Shown: one piece after another, positions 1-9,900 of the stretch
Numbering within the stretch: position 1 is the stretch's first letter
Layout of the letters: every line of letters begins with the position of its first letter
Source of the DNA: CAYNJG01 sp965216885
GTDB taxonomy: Bacteria > Planctomycetota > Planctomycetia > Pirellulales > Pirellulaceae
Assembly: GCA_965216885.1 (NCBI GenBank)
Contig: OZ244209.1
Location: forward strand, 6,076,001 to 6,140,000
DNA: 64,000 nt
Direction: 5' to 3'
Program-made: the position numbers and the translations under genes
Notes under the pieces: generated by a model
Database searches by the model: none
What the model was told of the DNA's origin: nothing
Seen by the model: the letters and a program-made list of their open reading frames with translations, nothing else

Positions 1-57
1 AGAAGCATCGCATAGACGATCGTTTGTGCGACATTGCGACGTGACGAGTTCTTTAAT

Positions 58-1050
58 CTAGTGATCATCCACGTGGCTCCGATTGGATCGGGAATCATCC
101 GTTTCGTGTTCCATTCGCCAACCCGGCAACGTCTGCGATACCTGTGGCTCTACAAGCTTGCCATAGAGCTCGGGGCGCCGAGCCAATCGATAACGCGACC
201 CGGATGCATCTTTCAATTTCTCCGGAGTCAACGTGGCCACGACAACTTCGTCGTCCAAAGTATTGCACTCGACAAGCACCTCGCCGTACGGATCCAGAAT
301 CATGGACAATCCCGGTTTGATGGTGTTGTAGTCCCGGCCGATCGGATTCGAGAACACGGCGTAGACTCCGTTTTCAAATGCCCGTGTGGGCAACCATCGC
401 ATCAGCCAACCTCGCCCCTTGGGTCCGCGAAACTCCTGCCGCAACGCTACCGGATCCCGATGGCGATTGTCCCACAACGATGCCGCCACCGATCCACGCC
501 CGGGCATCACCGATGGCAGGCAACCCGTAACGTGCGGCATGAAAATGATCTCCGCGCCCTCCATCGCCGTCACCCGCACATTCTCGGGCAGGTTGTTGTC
601 GTAGCAGATCAGAAAGCCGACGCGACACCCCAACAGATCGATGACACAGTAGTCGGCGCCCGGAGTAAGGTGCGGATTCACAAACGGGTGTAGCTTATGA
701 AATTTGCTGACGTAACCTTCTGGTCCTACGGTGACATAACAGTTATAGACGTGATCCGCTTCGTCACGTTCAAAAAGCCCGGCCATCACATGGACTCCGT
801 GCTTCCGTGCGATCTCGATGAGTGCCTGAACGGAGGGACCACGCGGGACCAACTCGGCCATCTCCAACAGCTCGTCCTTGTTCAGGGGCTGGATCCAGCT
901 ATAACCCGAAATGCAGCCTTCGTGGAAGCTTACGATCTCCGCACCACGTTCGGCGGCAAGCTGCGTCAATGCATCGATGCGGCCCAGATTGAATTCCCGG
1001 TCGTTATCGCGATGCTCGAACTGGGCGGTTGCAATTCGTATTTCACGCAT
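58..1050 (-). CDS. Nitrilase-superfamily (carbon-nitrogen hydrolase) amidohydrolase
   Basis: The 330-residue product is a cytoplasmic CN-hydrolase, of the family that cleaves non-peptide C-N bonds in amides, carbamoyl compounds or nitriles. The catalytic triad is visible: Glu44 in SFHEGCISGY, Lys119 in FHKLHPF and Cys149 in GFLICYDNNLPE. The length fits single-domain branches such as N-carbamoyl-D-amino-acid hydrolase and aliphatic amidase. No signal peptide or extra domain is seen. It lies 12 bp downstream of the sulfatase on the same strand, so the two may be co-transcribed. The substrate cannot be read from the sequence. Confidence 0.88.
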   Translation of the reverse strand: MREIRIATAQFEHRDNDREFNLGRIDALTQLAAERGAEIVSFHEGCISGYSWIQPLNKDELLEMAELVPRGPSVQALIEIARKHGVHVMAGLFERDEADHVYNCYVTVGPEGYVSKFHKLHPFVNPHLTPGADYCVIDLLGCRVGFLICYDNNLPENVRVTAMEGAEIIFMPHVTGCLPSVMPGRGSVAASLWDNRHRDPVALRQEFRGPKGRGWLMRWLPTRAFENGVYAVFSNPIGRDYNTIKPGLSMILDPYGEVLVECNTLDDEVVVATLTPEKLKDASGSRYRLARRPELYGKLVEPQVSQTLPGWRMEHETDDSRSNRSHVDDH

Positions 1051-1062
1051 GAGTCATTCCGT

Positions 1063-2478
1063 TCATTTCGCCATCGGATTGGGCGTTGGTCTGTTGGCTT
1101 CGACAGCGCGCATCCAGTTTTCGAGCTGCGAAAACAGTTGATTGGATGCTTCGGGATTCGCCGCAGCCAGATTCATCTGTTCGCCGGGATCGCTGCGAAG
1201 ATTGTACAGCTCTCGCCGGTCGTCTTCGTAGAAATAGATCAACTTCCAGTCACCGGACCGAATGGCACTGCCCGGAGTCATACGCGGGTAGTAGTGCGGG
1301 AAATGCCAGAACAGCGCACGTTCTGGCAACCTGGCGGCGGCATCATTCAGCAAGGGCATCAGGCTGACACCGTCCAGTTCGGTGTCGATGTGCGTGCCCA
1401 GCATCTCGGCGAACGTGAGAAAAAAGTCCTGCGAAGTACACAGCTCCCGGGTTTCGCCAACGACCTTGCCCGGCCAGCGCACCAACAGCGGAATTCGTAT
1501 GCCACCTTCGTATAAGGTTCCTTTGCCGGATCGCAATGGCAGGTTGCTGGTGGGAACGATGGATCGCTGATCAAAGTCGACACCGCCGTTGTCGCTAGTG
1601 AATACGACAATCGTATCATCCGTCAACTTCAACTCGTCGAGCTTCTTCAACACACGCCCGACATTGTGATCCATGCGATGCACCATCGCGGCGTAGGTCG
1701 GATCGCGTTGGTGCCGACCAGCCTTCCTGGCGGCGAAGCGATCCACCAGCGAACTGGGAGCTTCGACCGGACTGTGAACCGTGTAGTACCACAGATTCAG
1801 AAAGAAAGGTTTGTCCTTTCGTTGTTCGATAATTTCAAGCGCCGCATCCGTGAGCTTGTCGGGCAGGTAGTCTCCTCGGGATGCATCGCGAATACCAGGT
1901 ACGTAGCGAATCTCCGGATCACGGTCATTCCACTTCCCCGAAAATGGATAGAAGAACGTCGAAGGCGCGCCCCAGAATGTTCCGCCAACGTTGAGATCGA
2001 ATCCCTGCGTCTCTGGATAGTACGCCGCTGTCCCCAGGTGCCACTTGCCAACGTGCGCCGTGAAGTAGCCAGCACGCTGAAACAGTTCGGCCATCGTCAC
2101 TTCCTCGCGCGGCAGATTGGCTACGGCACTTGCAGGCAACAGCTTGCGATTCCTTGGTCCACCGGCAACGGCACCTTCATGCCAGATTGTCATATCGAGC
2201 CGCGCCGGTGACTTGCCCGTCATGAGGGCAGCTCGAGTTGGTGAACAGACCGGGGCGGCTGCGTAGGCCGAGCGAAAAACGAGGCTCTCCTTCGTCAATT
2301 GATCCACGTTGGGCGTTTCGTAGTAGTCGCTGCCCGCATAGCGGAGGTCGGCCCAACCCAGATCGTCTACCACGATGAAGACGACGTTGGGCATCTTCGC
2401 CCCGATGGCCGGCCCATCGAGACCCAAAACCAAAAGTACACCGATCACCGCTGCAGTCCGCAGGCGAACACGACTCAT
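1063..2478 (-). CDS. Secreted type I sulfatase (formylglycine-dependent)
   Basis: The 471-residue product belongs to the alkaline phosphatase-like sulfatases, which remove sulfate esters from polysaccharides or other substrates. An N-terminal hydrophobic signal (about residues 8-27) is followed by the metal-binding IVVDDLGWAD and by the active-site signature CSPTR, where Cys78 would be oxidised to formylglycine and Arg82 is the conserved arginine. Further family motifs are GKWHLG and TSDNGG. The C-terminal part (WHFPHYYPR, GDWKLIYF) is typical of arylsulfatase A-like enzymes. Export to the periplasm or outside is inferred from the signal. Secreted sulfatases are characteristic of marine planctomycetes. 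Confidence 0.93.
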   Translation of the reverse strand: MSRVRLRTAAVIGVLLVLGLDGPAIGAKMPNVVFIVVDDLGWADLRYAGSDYYETPNVDQLTKESLVFRSAYAAAPVCSPTRAALMTGKSPARLDMTIWHEGAVAGGPRNRKLLPASAVANLPREEVTMAELFQRAGYFTAHVGKWHLGTAAYYPETQGFDLNVGGTFWGAPSTFFYPFSGKWNDRDPEIRYVPGIRDASRGDYLPDKLTDAALEIIEQRKDKPFFLNLWYYTVHSPVEAPSSLVDRFAARKAGRHQRDPTYAAMVHRMDHNVGRVLKKLDELKLTDDTIVVFTSDNGGVDFDQRSIVPTSNLPLRSGKGTLYEGGIRIPLLVRWPGKVVGETRELCTSQDFFLTFAEMLGTHIDTELDGVSLMPLLNDAAARLPERALFWHFPHYYPRMTPGSAIRSGDWKLIYFYEDDRRELYNLRSDPGEQMNLAAANPEASNQLFSQLENWMRAVEANRPTPNPMAK

Positions 2479-2958
2479 TGTGAACTCTCCATTCTTGACA
2501 AGCTCGCCATACCTTCGCAGTAAATCGGTACTCCGCGAAGTAAGGCCCCGATTCGTAACGTTCTAGTGCCGTCGTCGTTTTACAACTCGTTTCGCGGAGC
2601 ATCCTACCCCGGCTGCCGAAGCCGTGTGCCTCACAAGCCACGCACAAAGCTGAAAGTACGCAGCCTTCACAAGCTTTGCGGGTCGGTGAAACCGGATACA
2701 TCCCGCGCGCGGCATCACGTCAGCACAAGCAGGATTAACCTGCTAAAACATTTCCCGTCACGATCAAGGAAACCGAACCCGAGTTTTATTTTTCATACTC
2801 CCTGCGTTTCGACAGATGTGAGACTTGTCTCGCAAGTCAAACACGCGAATTGATTGCCGAGTATTTCGTTGTCAATTGAGACGGAATAGTTGCCAGTCCT
2901 GCAGAGGGAGATCAAAATACTTCTTTGTTGCAGTGGGAATTCAGGTACTCGAAAACTC
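2479..2958. promoter_or_regulatory. Divergent intergenic region between sulfatase and MBOAT genes
   Basis: About 480 bp separate two divergent genes, so at least two promoters must lie here. Open frames across it look non-coding: they are low in family-like motifs and overlap the sulfatase start. I see no clear -35/-10 pair, riboswitch or strong hairpin. Confidence 0.4.
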
Positions 2959-4083
2959 ATGCTGGATGTTCTTCCGCTGCCGATCGTCTGGCTTGTCGCA
3001 TTCGCCGTTGGCGAACTGCTTCGGCGGCAGACAAAGCACGTTCACCAGTGGGGCGTTGCCTGCCTCTCCATCGCTGCCCTCTTTCTGGGTTGCGGAATCT
3101 GGGATGGAGCCTTTTATGTCGCGCTTGGCGGCGGCATCATCCTCAGTGGTCTGCTCATCGAGCGTCTTGAGGGGCGACGGCGGAGTGTTGCCTTCTTCAT
3201 TGCGGTCCTTGCCAACTGCGGAATGATCGCCGCGTTCCTGCTGCTGAGAGGCTACTTGCTCAAGTACTTCATGTACCTGCCAAGCCTGTCGTATCTCGGC
3301 TTCCGTGGCATTTCTTATCTGACGTCCGTGTATCGCCGCGAGCCTGTCAGCCTGTCGGTGGCCACGCTGCAAATGTTCTTTTTCCCCATGCTCTTCACCG
3401 GCCCGATTGCCCGCGTCGAGCATTTCCAGGAAGTGCGAACGGACTATCCACAAATCCTGAAACGATTGATCATGGGGCTGGCAATGTTGTCGGTCGGATA
3501 TCTGATCAAACCTTATATCGTGCCGCAACATATATTGCTGCGACAGTCGGCGCAGTTCATTCCGGCTTCGTGGTTGTGGGTCAGTACGCTGGCGACATCT
3601 TTCGAGTTGTACTTCACATTTGCAGGCTATTCACACATCGTGATTGGGTTGGGCCTGGTCCTCGGCTTCCAGCTTCCGGAGAACTTCAACCATCCTTACT
3701 TCGCGACCAGCGTGACGGATTTCTGGCGGCGGTGGCACATGTCGCTGTCATTCTGGCTCCGCGAATACATGTACATACCGCTGGGGGGAAATCGCAAAGG
3801 GCTGCTGCGAAAGTGCGTAAACCTGATGGCGACGATGAGTGTGTGCGGTGTCTGGCACGGCCTGTCGCTGAACTTCCTGCTGTGGGGAATCTACCACGGT
3901 CTGCTATTGTGCTGCGAATCGGTGTGTCGCCACTACAACTTTGATCCGTTGGCGATCCTGCCGGAGCGGGTTGCAAATGTCGTTCGCATCCTTTTGACGT
4001 TTACACTGGTTACGTTTGGTTGGCTGTTGTTTTACTACTCGGTACCGGCACTTCGAGTATTCCTGGGGAGGATGTTGTCTTGA
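2959..4083 (+). CDS. MBOAT-family membrane O-acyltransferase
   Basis: This multi-pass membrane protein of 374 residues belongs to the AlgI/DltB type, which moves acyl groups (often acetyl) across the membrane for transfer to extracellular polymers. Family motifs are FTGPIARVEHF, the signature DFWRRWHMSLSFWLREYMYI followed by PLGGNRKG, and VWHGLSLNFLLWGIYHG with the conserved His near residue 300. A TTG start 69 bp upstream is possible, but the ATG chosen puts the first hydrophobic segment at the very N-terminus. The gene is followed at once by a DUF5989-like small protein and an SGNH protein, the usual set for polysaccharide O-acylation. Confidence 0.9.
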   Translation: MLDVLPLPIVWLVAFAVGELLRRQTKHVHQWGVACLSIAALFLGCGIWDGAFYVALGGGIILSGLLIERLEGRRRSVAFFIAVLANCGMIAAFLLLRGYLLKYFMYLPSLSYLGFRGISYLTSVYRREPVSLSVATLQMFFFPMLFTGPIARVEHFQEVRTDYPQILKRLIMGLAMLSVGYLIKPYIVPQHILLRQSAQFIPASWLWVSTLATSFELYFTFAGYSHIVIGLGLVLGFQLPENFNHPYFATSVTDFWRRWHMSLSFWLREYMYIPLGGNRKGLLRKCVNLMATMSVCGVWHGLSLNFLLWGIYHGLLLCCESVCRHYNFDPLAILPERVANVVRILLTFTLVTFGWLLFYYSVPALRVFLGRMLS

Positions 4084-4268
4084 AGATCGACGAACGCGGC
4101 GACAATTCGGGCGAACACTCTGGCGGCTTATCAGGCGAAGCTTCGGGCTCCACCAAGCCGTGGGACAACGTCTGGCTGTTGTCGATCGCCGCAGTGCTGA
4201 TGTGGATCGTTTACCTCGCCGTTGCCTATCAACCCGGCGGTGCTCCCTTCATCTACGCAGAATTCTAG
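4080..4268 (+). CDS. Small single-pass membrane protein, DUF5989-like
   Basis: The 62-residue product has a hydrophilic Gly/Ser/Glu-rich start, one membrane segment (NVWLLSIAAVLMWIVYLAVA) and the C-terminal motif APFIYAEF. That ending matches my memory of DUF5989 proteins, which finish in a motif close to APFIYTLF and occur between MBOAT and SGNH genes. The start is an inferred TTG that overlaps the TGA stop of the MBOAT gene, which suggests translational coupling. It may be a small subunit or adaptor of the acyltransferase complex; this is inferred from position only. Confidence 0.7.
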   Translation: MKIDERGDNSGEHSGGLSGEASGSTKPWDNVWLLSIAAVLMWIVYLAVAYQPGGAPFIYAEF

Positions 4269-4278
4269 GAGAGCGAAA

Positions 4279-5433
4279 ATGCAAGGTCGTGTTGCTGTAT
4301 TCGCCGCGTTGATTGCGATCAACGCGATCCTCTACACCAGTTGGATCGGGCTGTCCGCCGATCGCCCCGCCACCAACACGCGCGACCCCTACCTGGAAAC
4401 CAGCTTTCGGGAAGAAGGCACGTTCACTCGCCATCTGTTGTCGACGACGCTCAGAAATTCCGGATACGCCGCTCCGTATTTCGAACAGATCGTAAAGGAA
4501 AATCGAATTCTCGCTTTTGGTACGTCCGAATCCGTACATCATCACAATGTGGCACATCAGTTGAACGCCCTGCTGGACGATGGCCCCAAATTCCAGATGT
4601 ATGCGCAACCGGGCCTTTCACCAATTCACCTGGCCCTGTTCTTCGCGAAGTGCAAGAACGAACAGATTCGAATGCCCGCCATCCTGCTTTCGGTCAACCT
4701 CGTCTACTTCACGCAATCGCACGATGGATTGAATGACGGCTGGATGAAGAATGTCGAGCGGTCGGAAGTCTTCGTCGAGCTGGACCATGGCAATGTCCGA
4801 AGTCATCTGAACGCTGACGCCCGGAAGGCTTACGCCGATCACTTCGCCGGACGATCGTGGCTCTACCCGCTGACACTGCAAAAGTACCTTGCCAACCTGT
4901 TGTTTCTGAGAGTTCACGGGACGGACCAACTTCCAGCGCCGGACGTCTTCAAGGAAAAGATCTTCGACTACGACGGCGAGAAACATGCCTACAACCTGGA
5001 GCAAAATGTATGGCAGGGCTACCGGGCTTCGGATGAACTACAGAAGAGTCGCTGGGAAGTCATGGAACCGCGGGACTGCGCGAATCTGGCCGGCTTGAAA
5101 TCGATCATTGAAATCGCCGATCAGTTGCAAGTGCCCATGCTGGTCGTAATCAATCGCCCCAATCGCAAGTACTATGAATTCCACGGGCTGGACATGGCCC
5201 AATATGACGAACGCTATGCCGAGATGCGACGACAGATCCGCGAACTGGACGGCAATTCGATCATCCTCGACCTCTATGAAGAACCGTCACTGGAGCCCGG
5301 GTATCGCGATCGAATGCACCCCGACGAATTTGGCGACCGGCAAATTGCCGAACGCATTGCCGCGACGAAGGAGCTGGAAACCTTTCGGCAACGAACGCGG
5401 GAATACTACTCGAAGGACGACGATTCCAACTAG
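4279..5433 (+). CDS. Membrane-anchored SGNH-hydrolase-like protein of an O-acylation locus
   Basis: The 384-residue product has an N-terminal signal anchor (AVFAALIAINAILY) and a DltD/AlgX-like SGNH fold. The motif ILAFGTSESVHHH supplies the nucleophile Ser, and the block DRMHPDEFGDRQIAE supplies the Asp/His pair. Such proteins take acyl groups delivered by the MBOAT partner and pass them to the extracellular polymer. The start was chosen because AGGAG lies 7 bp before this ATG, at the end of the preceding gene; an upstream in-frame start would overlap that gene. It is the last gene of a three-gene operon and converges with the DUF1501 gene. Confidence 0.85.
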   Translation: MQGRVAVFAALIAINAILYTSWIGLSADRPATNTRDPYLETSFREEGTFTRHLLSTTLRNSGYAAPYFEQIVKENRILAFGTSESVHHHNVAHQLNALLDDGPKFQMYAQPGLSPIHLALFFAKCKNEQIRMPAILLSVNLVYFTQSHDGLNDGWMKNVERSEVFVELDHGNVRSHLNADARKAYADHFAGRSWLYPLTLQKYLANLLFLRVHGTDQLPAPDVFKEKIFDYDGEKHAYNLEQNVWQGYRASDELQKSRWEVMEPRDCANLAGLKSIIEIADQLQVPMLVVINRPNRKYYEFHGLDMAQYDERYAEMRRQIRELDGNSIILDLYEEPSLEPGYRDRMHPDEFGDRQIAERIAATKELETFRQRTREYYSKDDDSN

Positions 5434-5459
5434 CGGGATCGTTGAACGTGATGGTTTGA

Positions 5460-6923
5460 CTACGCAAGAATCTCGTTGACGACCTCTCCGTGAACGTCCG
5501 TCAGACGGAAGCGTCGGCCCTGGTACTTGAACGTGAGTCGCTCGTGGTCGATTCCCATGAGATGGAGAATGGTCGCGTTGAAGTCGTGGACATGCACGCC
5601 GTCACTCACGATGTTGTAGCCGAATTCGTCCGTCTCGCCGTAGGACATTCCAGGCTTGATGCCGCCACCGGCCATCCATGTCGTGAAGCATCGCGGATGG
5701 TGATCTCGACCGTAGTTATCCTTCGTCAGTACACCCTGCGAGTACGACGTTCGCCCAAACTCACCGCCCCAGATCACCAGCGTATCTTTCAGAAGGTCAC
5801 GTTGCTTGAGATCCTTGATCAGTGCGGCCGAAGCCTGATCGGTCTCCTTGGCTTGCCCCCTGATTCCTTTCGGCAGATTCGAATGCTGATCCCAGCCCTG
5901 ATGGTAGAGCTGAATGAATCGCACGTCGCGTTCAGCCAACCGGCGAGCGAGCAGACAATTCGCCGCAAACGTGCCGGGCTTACGAGCGTCTTCGCCGTAC
6001 AGTTTGAACGTGGATTCGGGTTCGTCCGAAATGTCCGTCGCCGAAGGCACGCTGGTCTGCATACGAAACGCCATTTCGTACTGGGCGATGCGAGATTCAA
6101 TTTCCGGATCCAGCTCGCGTTCAAACTGATGTCGGTTCAGGGCGTTGACCACATCCAGTTGAGCTCGACGTCGCGATGGCGTCACGCCTTCCGGATTGGA
6201 CAGGTAGAGGACCGGATCGCTTCCGGCCCGGAATCGAACACCCTGGTAACGCGAATCCAGAAACCCGCTTCCCCATAGTCGAGCGTAGAGCGGCTGACCG
6301 CCCTGCCCCGCCGAGGCAAGGACAATGAAGGATGGCAGGTTGTCATTCACACTACCAAGGCCGTACGACAACCATGCACCCAACGATGGACGCCCCGCGA
6401 TCTGCGAACCCGTCTGAAACATGGTTATCGCGGGATCGTGATTGATGGCTTCGGTGTGCATCGATTTGATGAAGCACAATTCGTCCGCAACCTCCCGATG
6501 CCAGGGCAAGAGTTCGCTCAGCCATGCCTGCGATTCGCCGTGCCGTGAGAACTTGAATTGCGATCCGGCCAGCGGCAGCGAGGACTGATTCGCCGACATG
6601 CCCGTCAATCGCTGTTCGCCGCGCACCTCCGGAGGAAGCTCCTTGCCATTCAGCTTATTCAACATTGGCTTGTAGTCGAACAGGTCCTGCTGAGCGGGTC
6701 CGCCAGACTGAAACAGGTAAATGATGCGCTTTGCCCGCGGCGCAAAATGCGTCTTGGCAGCTTTGGTCGGTGAAGCTTTCGTCGGCGTGGCATCACCCAA
6801 CAATGTCGCCAGTGCCGCCGCGCCAACACCGCAACTGGATGACTGAAAGAAATGTCGGCGATTGATTCCAAGATCAACCGGCCCGTGTAGCGCTGCGTGC
6901 AACTTGTGTTTTGAATTGCTCAT
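5460..6923 (-). CDS. DUF1501 family protein with Tat signal
   Basis: The 487-residue product is a DUF1501 protein of the sulfatase/phosphatase-like superfamily, expanded in planctomycetes, of unknown reaction. The N-terminus carries a twin-arginine signal (INRRHFFQSSSCGVGAAALATLL), so export in folded form is expected. Family motifs include YLFQSGGPAQQDLFDYKP, the HPRCFTTWMAGGGIKPG block and the end THDFNATILHLMGIDHERLT-like region (here VHDFNATILHLMGID). It starts 4 bp after the PSD1 gene; this pairing is a standard planctomycete operon, and the two are thought to act together on an unknown substrate. Confidence 0.93.
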   Translation of the reverse strand: MSNSKHKLHAALHGPVDLGINRRHFFQSSSCGVGAAALATLLGDATPTKASPTKAAKTHFAPRAKRIIYLFQSGGPAQQDLFDYKPMLNKLNGKELPPEVRGEQRLTGMSANQSSLPLAGSQFKFSRHGESQAWLSELLPWHREVADELCFIKSMHTEAINHDPAITMFQTGSQIAGRPSLGAWLSYGLGSVNDNLPSFIVLASAGQGGQPLYARLWGSGFLDSRYQGVRFRAGSDPVLYLSNPEGVTPSRRRAQLDVVNALNRHQFERELDPEIESRIAQYEMAFRMQTSVPSATDISDEPESTFKLYGEDARKPGTFAANCLLARRLAERDVRFIQLYHQGWDQHSNLPKGIRGQAKETDQASAALIKDLKQRDLLKDTLVIWGGEFGRTSYSQGVLTKDNYGRDHHPRCFTTWMAGGGIKPGMSYGETDEFGYNIVSDGVHVHDFNATILHLMGIDHERLTFKYQGRRFRLTDVHGEVVNEILA

Positions 6924-6927
6924 GTCG

Positions 6928-9900
6928 TTAACGTTTCCAGATGGAGGCGTCGAGATTCAGGATGGCCTGGCAAACAGTCGTCATGGCGGCCAACTCGGTG
7001 ACGTTCAGCTCTTCGTTTGCCGGGCTTTCGCCGAGCTTGATTAACTTTGTCGCATCTGCAGTATGACGCTCAAACCAGGCTCGCTCCTCGGCAAGCAACC
7101 GTATCAACAAGCCAGCTTCGGTTTTGTCTGGCTGACGACCAGCGAGTTTCTGAAAAGCCCATACAATCTTTTCCGTGTCGTCGCCGGTCTGCTGCAAGAC
7201 GTGTTCGGCAAGCCGACGTGCGGCTTCGACAAACTGGACGTCGTTCATCAACACCAACGCCTGCAAGGGAGTATTCGTCCGTGCCCGCTTGACGATACAC
7301 ACCTCGCGCGACTCGGCATCAAACGCCATCATGTTGGGAAGCGGAGCGGTACGTTTCCAAACGGAATACAGCGATCGCCGATAAAGATCCTTGCCCACGG
7401 ATTGCTGGTACGGCGGCGACATGCCGTTCGATTCTTTCCACAAATCGCCGCCGGCCTGGTAGGGAGAAACCGGCGGGCCACCGCGTTTCGAATTCAGCAA
7501 GTCCGCTGCGTACAACGCCGAGTCACGAATCTGTTCCGCCGAAAGTCGGTACGCCGGGCCACGCGCCAATTCAACGTTGTCCGGGTCCCGTTCGATTTGT
7601 GCTCGTTGGGCGGCGGAATCCTGGCGATACGTCGCAGACAGAACGACCTGCCTGCAGAAGCGTTTCATGTCCCAACCGTTGGCGACAAAGTCGCGGGCCA
7701 GCCAGTCCAGCAACGGCTGATTCGCAGGAAGCTCTCCCTGAAGACCAAAGTTCTCCGCCGTCGCCACCAAACCGCGTCCGAAAAAGTTACTCCACAGTCG
7801 ATTCACAATCACGCGGGAAGTCAGCGGATGGTCCGGGTCGGTCACCCAGCGGGCGAGCCCCAACCGGTCGCGTGGGGCATCATCAGGAAACGCTGGCAAG
7901 ATCGACGAAAACGTGTCACGGCGGACTCGCGTCGCATCATCGATTTCTGCGTCATACTGCCCCCGCGCCAGCACATGCGTTTCACGTGGGGCATCCATTT
8001 CGCTCATGACGGGAATCTCAATGGCAGCTTCCTCAGCCATCACGTACGCATGGCGTGCCGCGTTGAGTCGCTCGAAGGCGCTCCTTGCCTCCTCATCAAC
8101 CGCCGTGACATAGTATTCCAACGTCGGCATCAGCGCTTCGCCGGTTGCCAGATGAACCAGCTCGGTCGAAGACAGGTTGCGGGAGTAAATTCGCAAGTCG
8201 TCCACCAATCCGCCCGCAAGTCCACGAGCGCGGAACCGCTGCCCCAACACGAACTCGCCACCATGGTCGACCGCCACGTTGGAGCTTTTCTTGACGTCGT
8301 CTCGCAGAACGGTTGTTTCCAGCAGCCGACCATTCAAGTAGAGCTTCAGGCCGTTGGCCCTGGACGAACCATCGTACGTCGCGGAAACCTGATGCCACAC
8401 GTCCGCCGGAATGCGTTCTGATGTTCTCACTCCCATCGCGTTCCCAGGCCATACACGATACATCCTCGATTCAAGGAACCCGTCAACGATCGTTAGATCC
8501 CAACCGTTGTAGCCGCAGTCGGTACCGCGCGTGTGATGCGCAATCACCGCGCGGTCCGGAACGCGTCGCGTCTCTCGCATGCTGACGACGACCGTAAACG
8601 GAGTCCAGCGATCAAAGGGCACAATCCCTTTCGTGGTGATGCCCCGTTCGCCATCGAGTTGAATTGCTCGTCGCGGCAGTGCTTTGCCCAAGTTTTCCTC
8701 CAAGCTCTCGCCCGAGTCTTTTGCACTATCCGGCGATATCCGCGCCAGCTTCGAATCGGTCACCGCCGGCGTTTCAAGGGCACTCGTCCAACCGCGATCG
8801 TTCTGGGAAGGATGATAGATCTCCTTCAAAGCGTTTCCGAAGGGGACATCAAACGCGAGGCCCAATTGCAAATCGGGGATCGCAAACGGCTGTATAGCAA
8901 GCTTCTTCCACTCGTCGAACCGATTGCGACACGACGCCCGCACCGTCTCGTATTCCAGCTCGGCCGCCTTCAGTGTCTTGCGAGCTGCTTCCTGCGCCGA
9001 CGCCTGATCTGCGGTCGGCAGCAACAGCGATGGCGCGGGTACCTTGGCCGTGCGATCATAGACGCCACTCTCATCAATGGAATTGAAGAACGCCGAAAGT
9101 GAATAGTAGTCCCGTGCGGAAATCGGATCGTATTTGTGATCGTGACAGCGACAGCACTCCAGCGTCAGGCCCAACACGGCCGTCCCAAATGTGTGCACTC
9201 GATCGGCCACGTTCTCGATCCGCCATTCCTCAAAAACGGCCCCGCCCTCGTTGTTCAGGCGATGGATGCGATTGAAGGCCGTCGCCAGTTTTTGATCTCG
9301 CGTTGCATTGGGCAACAGATCGCCAGCCAACTGCCACGTCAGGAACTGGTCGTAGGACAAGTTGTCGTTCAGCGCACGGACAACCCAGTCCCGATACGGC
9401 CACTGCGTATTGAGCTTGTCGGATTGATACCCGTACGAATCCGCGTAGCGAGCTGCGTCCAACCACGCGACCGCGAAGTGCTCGCCATATTCTGGCGAGT
9501 CCAACAGCGCATCAACGGTGGCCGCGTAGACAGCTTCCTTCTGCGCTTCGCTCGCCGATTCCAGCGACTGCTGAAACGCTTCGATTTGAACGGGAGTTGG
9601 TGGCAGACCCGTCAGATCAAACGAAACGCGTCGCAACCAACGAAGCGCGTCGGCTTCTTCGGTGGGCTGCCGATCCAGCGACTGTAGACGCGATAGTACG
9701 AATTTGTCCAACGACTGCTTGCACCACTCCGGATTGTCTGGCTCGGGAACGGGAATTTCTTCGGCCAGGGGACGAAACGCCCAGTGCTCGGCGTAGGCAG
9801 CACCGTCTTCAACCCACAATTGGAGAATCCGTTTCTCTTCCGCGGTCAGCGACAACTTCGTCGCAGGCGGCGGCATGACAATGTCTTCGTCGTCGCTATG

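Noticed and set aside
1..57. Possible start of another minus-strand gene at the left edge (ATG at 34-32)
   Set aside because: Only 11 codons are visible, with no ribosome site and no recognisable sequence.
34..1515. Long plus-strand open frames opposite the nitrilase and sulfatase genes
   Set aside because: They are antisense shadows with Arg/His/Pro-rich, motif-free products; the minus-strand genes are clear family members.
5490..6278. Plus-strand open frame opposite the DUF1501 gene
   Set aside because: Antisense shadow; product lacks family features.
7063..8421. 452-codon plus-strand frame opposite the PSD1 gene
   Set aside because: High-GC antisense frame; the minus-strand gene is unambiguous.
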